A DNA stretch of 48,608 nucleotides, taken from contig LAQC01000035.1 of the NCBI GenBank assembly GCA_000981645.1, forward strand, positions 1 to 48,608, in the 5' to 3' direction. This stretch comes from Cryomorphaceae bacterium ASP10-05a. Lineage in GTDB: Bacteria > Bacteroidota > Bacteroidia > Flavobacteriales_D > Sanyastnellaceae. Each line of letters starts with the position of its first letter. Within the stretch, counting starts at the first letter, position 1. The position numbers were made by a program, and so were the translations under genes. Below are positions 41,970 to 48,608 of the stretch, piece after piece. Under the pieces are notes generated by a model that was not told the DNA's origin, did no database searches, and worked only from the letters and a program-made list of their open reading frames with translations.

Positions 41970-44240
41970 CTATTTCAAATAGAACGGTATTTTCAAGGTA
42001 TCTACCATCAGATTGAAGTCACCTTCCTCAGTTATTCGTTCCATCTCTATGCCCACGAACTCTAAATCTTGACATGTCAAGTTAAACTGAACAAGTCTAG
42101 TTTCACCAGCAGATAAATCTATCTTGGAATATCCCTTTAGCATTTTTACAGCGGGAGTAATAGAAGCCACTTCATCTCTTACATATAATTGAATTACTTC
42201 CTTTCCTGCCAAACCTCCTATGTTTTTCACATCTACGGAAACTGTCAAGCTATCCCCACAGCTAATAGAGTCTGAAGAAATAGACAAATTACTGTATGCA
42301 AACTCGGTATAGCTTAACCCATGACCAAATTCATATTGAGGATAGAATGCATTCAATCCAAATTTAGGGTCTATTAAATCTGTAGTTTTATGATCATAAG
42401 TGCTATGAGAACTCGCATATCTCGGGTAAGTATATGGTAATTTCCCAGAAGGGTTTACCTCACCTGAAATAATATCCAGAATTGCCTGTGCTCCCTCATT
42501 ACCTGGTAAATATGCTTGCACTATAGCATCGGCTAAGGGTTCAATTTGAGAAATAATTCTAGGTCTGCCCTCCACTAACACGATAATTAAATTATCTACT
42601 GCCTCAGAAATTTGCTTCACTAATTCGTATTGTCCCTCCGGAAGATTCATATCCTCTATGTCCCCTACCGTTTCTGTGTAAGGCATTTCGCCCATACATA
42701 TTACCGCAGTTTTAATTCCTTTGGTCTTTAATACCGCCTCATAAATCTCTTTGAAATCTGGGTTTAGTGATGTCTCATGGTGCACCACTTCCAGCTTATC
42801 ACTTTCAGAAAAAGCTTGGAATATTGTTTTTTTCGAAGGATTATTAAATGAAGTATCCACTCCCTGCCATGTTCTTCCCCAACCTCCTATTAGCGCATTT
42901 AAATTATTCGTTAATGGTCCTACTAGAAGTATCCGCTCTTTCCCTAAAGGTAAAGACTGATTATTATTCTTAAGCAGTGTTATAGATTCTCTGGCGGTGT
43001 TTAATGCCGAATTAGCATGTTTCTCACTTCCAAAATCGGGGTAATCATCGAAGTTCATCACCGGATTTTCGAATAACCCCAATTGCATTTTCAATTTTAA
43101 AATCCTTCTTACTGACTCATCTAACCTAGACTCTTTTATTTCCCCTTCTTCTACTAGCTCTTTAAGAAGCACAGGGAAATCATAATCTACAGGAACCATA
43201 CTCATATCTATACCTGCATCTATGGCTAGCTTGATAGCTTCTTTATAATCCTTAGCTACTCGGTGTCTATCTCTAAGGTATTTAATATCCTCCCAATCTG
43301 TTACTACCAATCCTTCAAACCCAAGCTCATCTCTTAAAAGTGTAGTTAATATTTCATGATTAGCATGAACAGGAATACCATTCATTTCACCACTATTCAC
43401 CATCAAGGTTTTAGCACCTGCATCAATCGCACGTTTAAAAGTTGGTAAAAAATATTCTCTCATTTGTCTTTCAGGAACCCATGCTTGAGTTCTGTCTTTT
43501 CCAGTTAGTGTTACACTGTAGCCTAAGAAATGCTTTAAACAAGAAGCTACATGGTAAGGGCTAGAAACATCATCTCCTTCATATCCCTTTATCACATTCT
43601 CTCCCATATCTGAAGCCAAAAGAGGATCTTCTCCAAAAGTCTCCCAGTGCCTTGGCCATCTGGCATCTCTAGCTAAGTCTAGCACTGGAGAAAAGGTCCA
43701 TGGAATATTACTAGCTCTAGTTTCATAGGCTGAGATACATCCCATTTCATAGGCTAGCTCTGTGTTCCAGGTGGCTGCTAAACCTATTTGTTGCGGGAAA
43801 AGACTATTTCCTGTGGTATAATTAACTCCATGAATGGCATCTATACCATATAGAACTGGAATTTTAGATTTTTTTTCTTGCGTTGCAACGCGTTGAATTT
43901 CATTTATTAATTCAAACCATTTCTCTCTAGAATACGCTTGACCTCCTTGGTTAAGTATCGAACCTACTTTTAAATCAACTAAAACCTTTCTGAGTTTAGC
44001 AGAGTCTAATTTATTTGGTTTTTCCAGATTATAAGGTTCACCAACACAAACCATGTCCAAGTTAAGTTGAGTCATTTCACCACATTTATCCTCAAGAGTT
44101 AAAGTAGATAAAATATTTTCTACCCGCTGGTCTATAGTAGAATCATTACTTTCATCTGTTGCTTTATCATCAGGAGATGAAGTACATGCTACTAAAAACA
44201 TCCCGTAACAAAGAGCTAAAAGAAAACTAGTTTTTTTCAT
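41970..44240 (-). CDS. GH3 beta-glucosidase lipoprotein (BglX-type)
   Basis: The 756-residue enzyme removes glucose from the non-reducing end of beta-glucan oligosaccharides. The signal peptide ends in the lipobox FLVAC (Cys 19). The N-terminal TIM barrel has IPVLYGIDAIHGVN, WTFSPVLDLARDARWPRHWE and CLKHFLGY; the nucleophile is Asp315 in LVVTDWEDI. The alpha/beta sandwich domain starts near 410 (ESITLLKNNNQSLPLGKERI) and a fibronectin-III-like domain ends the protein (GKEVIQLYVRDEVASITPAV). The architecture equals BglX. It probably acts in the periplasm on laminari-oligosaccharides delivered by SusC, which is an inference from its position. It has its own terminator and no co-transcribed downstream gene. 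Confidence 0.95.
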   Translation of the reverse strand: MKKTSFLLALCYGMFLVACTSSPDDKATDESNDSTIDQRVENILSTLTLEDKCGEMTQLNLDMVCVGEPYNLEKPNKLDSAKLRKVLVDLKVGSILNQGGQAYSREKWFELINEIQRVATQEKKSKIPVLYGIDAIHGVNYTTGNSLFPQQIGLAATWNTELAYEMGCISAYETRASNIPWTFSPVLDLARDARWPRHWETFGEDPLLASDMGENVIKGYEGDDVSSPYHVASCLKHFLGYSVTLTGKDRTQAWVPERQMREYFLPTFKRAIDAGAKTLMVNSGEMNGIPVHANHEILTTLLRDELGFEGLVVTDWEDIKYLRDRHRVAKDYKEAIKLAIDAGIDMSMVPVDYDFPVLLKELVEEGEIKESRLDESVRRILKLKMQLGLFENPVMNFDDYPDFGSEKHANSALNTARESITLLKNNNQSLPLGKERILLVGPLTNNLNALIGGWGRTWQGVDTSFNNPSKKTIFQAFSESDKLEVVHHETSLNPDFKEIYEAVLKTKGIKTAVICMGEMPYTETVGDIEDMNLPEGQYELVKQISEAVDNLIIVLVEGRPRIISQIEPLADAIVQAYLPGNEGAQAILDIISGEVNPSGKLPYTYPRYASSHSTYDHKTTDLIDPKFGLNAFYPQYEFGHGLSYTEFAYSNLSISSDSISCGDSLTVSVDVKNIGGLAGKEVIQLYVRDEVASITPAVKMLKGYSKIDLSAGETRLVQFNLTCQDLEFVGIEMERITEEGDFNLMVDTLKIPFYLK

Positions 44241-44257
44241 TTAAATAAATTTCGTAT

Positions 44258-44290
44258 AAAAATTCCCACCTAGTCAAACTAGATGGGAAT
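44258..44290 (-). terminator. Terminator after the 455-residue repeat protein gene
   Basis: On the minus strand ATTCCCATCTAGT and ACTAGGTGGGAAT pair over 13 positions (one G-U) with a 3-base loop, followed by five T. It separates this gene from the GH3 gene. Confidence 0.85.
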
Positions 44291-44339
44291 GATTTAACAG
44301 ATTAATTACTGGCAATTATAAACCAAAAAATGATTCTTA

Positions 44340-45707
44340 TTATTTCTTAATAAAGCTTCCTAATACAACTCCATTTTCACCTTTAAGGAAATATACTCCT
44401 TGTTCAAGGTCGTTTATATCTATAGAGATCTTAGTAGACCTTACATTCGGTACAGTTTTAACAATTGACCCTAAAGCGTTATATACAACTACTCCATTAT
44501 TAACTTGAATTCCCTCTATGGATAAAGCTCCCTCTGAAATAGGGTTAGGGTAGATAGATACATTTAGGCCATCTATTTCATATACAGAAACCTCACAAGC
44601 TGAACATTCTCCCCAGCATACTGATTCTAATATCACTGCAGCTTCTTGAACTACTACGAATCTATTCCAGAATCCATCAGTTTCGGCAATATCACATCCT
44701 GTAACATCTGTTAAATCTTCTTGGATATTCCAAGCATCAGCAGAATACTTAAAGTCATATGAACCTGAAGCCAACGGTATAGTAGTACTCCATATTCCAT
44801 TCCCTTCATCAGTTAAAGGAGAACAATTTCCACAGAAATCATTAAAAGTTCCGTTTACCTCAGGTAGAGTGAAGTCTTCAGCTACGTTAGTCATATCTAC
44901 CATGAATGTTACGTCATATAAAGTAGGCTCTACAACATCTCCACAAGCGCCACAAGCTTCAAAACAATTTACATCAAGTACTATATCTTCACCAGCTACA
45001 GTAACTAGTCTATTCGTAAACTCACCAGAAGTTAATGTGCAATCTCCATCCTCTATTGGATCAAAAACCTCGTCATTACCATCCCAGCCGTTAATTGTAT
45101 ACTTATACTCCACAGCACCACCATCTAATTCAAGGGTAATTTCATAGACACCGTCATTATCATCGTCAGTCATTTCAGTGCAGCTTCCACACCATCCGTC
45201 TATTGCATTCCCAGTTATATAAACTACATCTGTCTCGGCAACACCCTGCTCATTTACATCTACTCTAAATGTGACGTTTACAGCATCTGTAGGAGCTGTG
45301 CACGTGCCATCTGTAGAGCACTGAGAAAAACATGTACTGATTATTGTATCTTCAGTTACTGGGTCTAAAAGTCTATCACTAAACTCTCCAGTAGCACAGT
45401 CCTGACCTACTATGTTTTCTTTACACGTATAATCTGGACAATTTCCATTTGTAAAAGTGTATGGACATGTAAATCCCACTGGCTTAGTAACTGTTATAGT
45501 CCAAACACCATCCATATCATCGTCATTCATGGCATTTTCTCCTGGATTACCAAAACAGTCTGGACCTCCACCTGCGAGATAAACGCCAGATTCGGCTACA
45601 GTTTCATTATCCATGTTCACGTTAAAAGTGATATTGACATCTTGTGCGTTTAAACTACCAAAAGATAGTATTAAACCTAAAAAGCAAAAAGTGTATAGTT
45701 TTTTCAT
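44340..45707 (-). CDS. Secreted protein with three Cys-containing repeat domains and T9SS tail
   Basis: The 455-residue protein has a signal peptide (1-21), three related domains (about 22-131, 143-255 and 264-371) and a type IX secretion tail (383-455, SIYPNPISEGALSIEG to VVLGSFIKK). Each domain runs from a first strand (VTFRVDVNEQGV or VTFMVDMTNVAED) through an Asp-rich turn (DDDNDGVYEITLE) and a YKY or FKYSADAW strand to a closing Cys-x-x-x-Cys (CFEACGAC, CWGECSAC). The layout resembles starch-binding or AMPK-type carbohydrate-binding beta-sandwiches, so glucan binding is inferred. It neighbours the GH3 gene and shares its domain type with the next gene, but no family name is certain. Confidence 0.7.
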   Translation of the reverse strand: MKKLYTFCFLGLILSFGSLNAQDVNITFNVNMDNETVAESGVYLAGGGPDCFGNPGENAMNDDDMDGVWTITVTKPVGFTCPYTFTNGNCPDYTCKENIVGQDCATGEFSDRLLDPVTEDTIISTCFSQCSTDGTCTAPTDAVNVTFRVDVNEQGVAETDVVYITGNAIDGWCGSCTEMTDDDNDGVYEITLELDGGAVEYKYTINGWDGNDEVFDPIEDGDCTLTSGEFTNRLVTVAGEDIVLDVNCFEACGACGDVVEPTLYDVTFMVDMTNVAEDFTLPEVNGTFNDFCGNCSPLTDEGNGIWSTTIPLASGSYDFKYSADAWNIQEDLTDVTGCDIAETDGFWNRFVVVQEAAVILESVCWGECSACEVSVYEIDGLNVSIYPNPISEGALSIEGIQVNNGVVVYNALGSIVKTVPNVRSTKISIDINDLEQGVYFLKGENGVVLGSFIKK

Positions 45708-45774
45708 TTATATAAATTATTTAATTACAACCTCTATATTTTTAATTTGAATAGAAGTAAATGTTTCATTATAT

Positions 45775-45812
45775 ATAAAAAGAGCTCGATGAGGAGAACC
45801 TCACCAAGCTCT
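45775..45812 (-). terminator. Terminator after the large repeat protein gene
   Basis: On the minus strand AGAGCTTGGTGAGG and CCTCATCGAGCTCT pair over 14 positions with two G-U pairs and a 4-base loop, followed by TTTT and an AT-rich run. It lies 23 bases after the stop. Confidence 0.85.
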
Positions 45813-45835
45813 TCTTAGTTGTATATAGTTATATT

Positions 45836-48607
45836 TTAATCACATGCTGTACCAAATGCTCCAAGGAACCCTCCTAAATCACTTACATTCACAAAGCCAT
45901 CATCGGTGAAATCACCAGGGCAAGTTGAACCTAAAGTAAATAGACAAGAACCATCATCTGTATTCGCAGAAACGTCATAATTATCTGCATCAATATATGC
46001 ACATCCTTCCACAGCTAATACAGAACAAGAATCATCATCAACTGTAGCACTCGGATCGAATTCAACGAATAATGGATCTGTACATCCGCTAGCAACACAG
46101 TCATCACAACTGTTCCAACAAACCACATCTACTACTGTATCACCAGTTACATCAACAACACGGTTCCAGTTTCCTCCGAAATCAACAACACAACCTGTTA
46201 ATCCAGTTAAATCTTCTTGGATATTCCATGCGTCAGCAGCAAACTTATAGTCAACTTGACCATTAGGCACTGTAAATGTTCCAGTCCAAGTTCCATCACC
46301 ATTATCAGATAATTGGTTACATCCACCACACCATCCGTTGTATGTCCCGTTTATTTCAGGAGTCGTAAAAGGATCTGTTACTTGAGACATGTTTACTGTT
46401 ACCGTTAACAAATAAGTACATAACCCATCGTCAGTTTGAGCTGCAGCATTATAATTCTGAGCATTTGCATCCATACAGCCTGGTATTTGAGCCGGACATG
46501 ACGCACAAAGATTAAAGCAAACTAACTCTTGACTGGCATTTCCTGTTACTTGAATATATCTGTTGAAGTAACCTGCAGTTTCTACAACACAAGACCCAAG
46601 ACCAACTGAATTACCAGATAAGTCTTCATCAATAGTAACTGCATCTGTAGAATATTTGTATTCATAACTTCCTTCTTGAAGTTCTAATGTATTAGACCAA
46701 GTTCCGTCTCCATTATCAATCAAATCTGTTGGAGACCATCCGCTATAATTCCCTCTGATTTCTGCAGTAGTGAAAGCAGCAACTTGACTCATATCTACAA
46801 TAAAATTAATATTGAATAAGCATGAACCATCATTTACCGTAGCAGATGCATCGTAGTTATTAGCAGTTGCATCACTACATCCTGGAGTTCCTGTAGAAGC
46901 ACAATCTTGACAAGATTCCCAACAATGAACAGGCACATCATTTGACGCTATAGCACCCACACTTAATGACCTGTTTGTATTACCCCCTAGTAGCAAGAAA
47001 CAAGGATTTCCAGGACCAGTCAATAAACTCTCTTGAACCGACCAACTATCTAATTGGAACTTGTATAAATAATTACCATCAACCATAGGAAGTGTTAAGG
47101 TGTATATCCCATCTGAATTATCATCAGTCAACTGGTTACAATCAGCACACCATGAATTCCACTCTCCAGAAACATTTATAATTCCAAACATTCCATTAGC
47201 TAAAATGTAATCATTCATATTAATGCTAAATGTAGTATTATATAAACATGCAGCGTCTGAAGCAGCCATTGCATTATAATTAGTAGCATTCACATCATTA
47301 CATTCCTCAAGAGGAATACAAGCAACACAAGAACTGAAACATACTGCATCTAGAGTTTCGTCTGCTGCTCCTATGTTATGAAATCTATTGAATCCTCCTA
47401 AGCCATTGTCTAATCCGCATTCAGCAGGAACAGTTTCTTGGTATAACCAATCATTTCCATTTAAAAATATGTAAGCTATTTCAGATCCTTCTTCTGCGTT
47501 TACAGTGTAAGACCATGTCCCATCACCATTATTTGTCATTAAAGTAGCACCAGGATTCCATCCTTGGAAACTTCCTGCTACATAAACACCCAATGCATTT
47601 GGAGCCTCATTACTCAAATCAAGTACTAGCGTTACGTCATGTGTTGGATTATTTACATCCCAAAATCCACTTCCATAATCTCCAGAAGCACCATTAAATG
47701 TGTAAGGAGCTGGTCCGTCAACGAAATCTCCTACATTCCAAACTCCAGCTCCAACAGCAACAGAAGATCTAGTATGTCCAGTAGAAGCCCACTCAACATA
47801 ATCTACAATACTGGCACTATTTGTCCAAGCAGCATCAATATATAAACCTAATTCTCCATCAGCATCAACAACGTCAGCCCAGTTGATAACTTCAGACGCA
47901 CCAGCAGCTAATGATGCTGAAGCTCCTAAACTAGAGATTGTACTATACGCTGGCCAGTTACAAAATCTCCATCCTGAAATATCCTCAGCTGCATTACCTA
48001 AATTAGTTAAAGTAACATCACCCGTTGTAATATCTATAGCCGTTATTCTAACATCAGCAGCAGGCGCTGCACATGCGTCACAACTATTCCAGCAAACCTC
48101 TCCTACTACTGTATCACCAGTTACATCAACAACACGGTTCCAGTTTCCTCCGAAATCAACAACACAACCAGTCAATCCAGTTAAACTTTCTTGAATATTC
48201 CATGCGTCAGCAGCAAACTTATAGTCAACTTGACCATTAGGCACTGTAAATGTTCCAGTCCAAGTTCCATCACCATTATCAGATAATTGGTTACATCCAC
48301 CACACCATCCGTTGTATGTTCCGTTTATTTCAGGATTTGTAAAACCATCAGTTACTTGAGACATGTCTACAGTTACTGTAAGTAAGTAAGCACAACTGCC
48401 ATCATCAACAGTAGCGGCCATATCATAATTCTGAGCATCAGCATCCATACATCCTGAAATATCAGAAGTACAAGCACCACACTGACCATACACATTGGAT
48501 ACATCTCCTGAACCTGCTGTCCATTGTCTGTTTGCATATGAAAAGTAGTCTGTCAAGGGAGCACAGTCGCCTCCATCTACCATCGCTTGAATCAGATTCT
48601 CCTGAAC
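45836..48607 (-). CDS. Large secreted multi-domain protein with dockerin-like tail, N-terminus cut off
   Basis: The frame is open to the right edge, so the start and any signal peptide are missing; 923 residues are present. From the internal Met at 48583 the order is: end of one repeat domain (1-38), repeat domains at 66-171, 315-422, 448-562, 590-695 and 724-830, and a lamin-tail-like domain at 177-290 (VRITAIDITTGDVTLTNLGN). Six short spacers of the GCMDADAQNYDMAATVDDGSC type (44-64 and five more) separate them. The end (888-915, CPGDFTDDGFVNVSDLGGFL) is a single dockerin-like calcium loop flanked by Cys. The repeats match those of the neighbouring T9SS protein. Glucan binding or adhesion at the surface is inferred. 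Confidence 0.7.
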   Translation of the reverse strand, partial: VQENLIQAMVDGGDCAPLTDYFSYANRQWTAGSGDVSNVYGQCGACTSDISGCMDADAQNYDMAATVDDGSCAYLLTVTVDMSQVTDGFTNPEINGTYNGWCGGCNQLSDNGDGTWTGTFTVPNGQVDYKFAADAWNIQESLTGLTGCVVDFGGNWNRVVDVTGDTVVGEVCWNSCDACAAPAADVRITAIDITTGDVTLTNLGNAAEDISGWRFCNWPAYSTISSLGASASLAAGASEVINWADVVDADGELGLYIDAAWTNSASIVDYVEWASTGHTRSSVAVGAGVWNVGDFVDGPAPYTFNGASGDYGSGFWDVNNPTHDVTLVLDLSNEAPNALGVYVAGSFQGWNPGATLMTNNGDGTWSYTVNAEEGSEIAYIFLNGNDWLYQETVPAECGLDNGLGGFNRFHNIGAADETLDAVCFSSCVACIPLEECNDVNATNYNAMAASDAACLYNTTFSINMNDYILANGMFGIINVSGEWNSWCADCNQLTDDNSDGIYTLTLPMVDGNYLYKFQLDSWSVQESLLTGPGNPCFLLLGGNTNRSLSVGAIASNDVPVHCWESCQDCASTGTPGCSDATANNYDASATVNDGSCLFNINFIVDMSQVAAFTTAEIRGNYSGWSPTDLIDNGDGTWSNTLELQEGSYEYKYSTDAVTIDEDLSGNSVGLGSCVVETAGYFNRYIQVTGNASQELVCFNLCASCPAQIPGCMDANAQNYNAAAQTDDGLCTYLLTVTVNMSQVTDPFTTPEINGTYNGWCGGCNQLSDNGDGTWTGTFTVPNGQVDYKFAADAWNIQEDLTGLTGCVVDFGGNWNRVVDVTGDTVVDVVCWNSCDDCVASGCTDPLFVEFDPSATVDDDSCSVLAVEGCAYIDADNYDVSANTDDGSCLFTLGSTCPGDFTDDGFVNVSDLGGFLGAFGTACD
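46129..46440. repeat. Direct repeat, copy A, within the large repeat protein gene
   Basis: This segment encodes most of the last repeat domain and matches 48103-48414 at a fixed offset of 1974 bases. Over the first 232 bases I count about six differences; similarity falls gradually after that. The preserved codon-level identity points to a recent duplication or gene conversion. Confidence 0.8.
48103..48414. repeat. Direct repeat, copy B, within the large repeat protein gene
   Basis: Partner of 46129-46440. It encodes the repeat domain at residues 66-171, whose protein sequence is nearly the same as the domain at 724-830 (shared phrases include NGWCGGCNQLSDNGDGTWTG and YKFAADAWNIQE). Confidence 0.8.
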
Positions 48608-48608
48608 A

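Noticed and set aside
44869-45147. Plus-strand open frame within the repeat protein gene
   Set aside because: Antisense to the repeat domains with Ser/Thr-rich composition; no support as a gene.
47883-48194. Plus-strand open frame of 103 codons near the right edge
   Set aside because: It is antisense to the lamin-tail and repeat domains of the large protein and has no recognisable features.
34963-48607. A cellulosome-like complex suggested by the dockerin-like end
   Set aside because: Only one calcium loop and no cohesin domain are present, so a cellulosome is not supported.
1-48608. tRNA genes, CRISPR arrays, insertion sequences and phage genes
   Set aside because: No T-loop signature, regularly spaced repeats, transposase motifs or structural phage genes were found on either strand.

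Overview
The window is an AT-rich, gene-dense stretch of a Bacteroidota chromosome, most likely a marine Flavobacteriales relative. The evidence is a SusC/SusD pair, Por secretion (T9SS) C-terminal tails, DUF3078, DUF3822, DUF4286 and DUF2007 family genes, many -7 promoter elements of the Bacteroidota form TAnnTTTG, and the conserved gene order pyrE-SRPBCC-birA-rsfS-ftsH-DUF2007-cdsA-psd. No rRNA, tRNA, CRISPR array, insertion sequence or prophage was seen. The first and last genes are cut by the window edges.

Layout. 1-5.3 kb: end of an LVIVD-repeat protein, a barrel protein, a possible decayed lipoprotein gene, an MscS channel, an FGE/SUMF1-fold lipoprotein and a DEAD-box helicase. 5.5-9.6 kb: minus-strand operon rsfS-ftsH-DUF2007-cdsA-psd (ribosome silencing, membrane protein quality control, phospholipid synthesis), divergent from birA. 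9.7-16.3 kb: birA, an SRPBCC protein, pyrE divergent from a NUDIX gene with overlapping start codons, then minus-strand [pseudopilin-like membrane protein]-DUF3822-rsmD-coaD-[thioredoxin-fold protein]. 16.4-22.2 kb: RecD-like helicase, DUF3078 protein, a probable decayed gene, a small barrel protein, an MFS transporter and an aldo/keto reductase. 22.2-25.7 kb: trmD and rplS, separated by an ECF sigma factor and a membrane protein that looks like an anti-sigma anchor joined to an outer-membrane barrel. 26.2-34.8 kb: polytopic patatin-like lipase, a barrel protein, fused FtcD, bacilliredoxin, rsmA, DUF4286, trpS and a T9SS-secreted protein.

34.9-48.6 kb is a polysaccharide utilization locus, best read as a laminarin (beta-1,3-glucan) locus. 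The plus strand carries susC-susD-PKD lipoprotein-GH16 endoglucanase, closed by a terminator. The facing minus strand carries a GH3 beta-glucosidase and two large surface or secreted proteins built from repeated Cys-containing domains of about 105 residues, each transcribed toward its own terminator. In the proposed scheme, GH16 cuts glucan at the cell surface, SusD/SusC and the PKD protein capture and import the oligosaccharides, GH3 finishes them to glucose, and the repeat proteins may bind glucan. No dedicated regulator of the locus lies in the window, but a cluster of inverted AGTGTAA half-sites sits in front of susC.

The points most worth a second look are the sigma/anti-sigma-barrel pair inserted between trmD and rplS, the repeat-domain family of the glucan locus with a near-identical internal duplication, the half-site cluster before susC, the membrane-embedded patatin, and the pyrE/NUDIX start-codon overlap.
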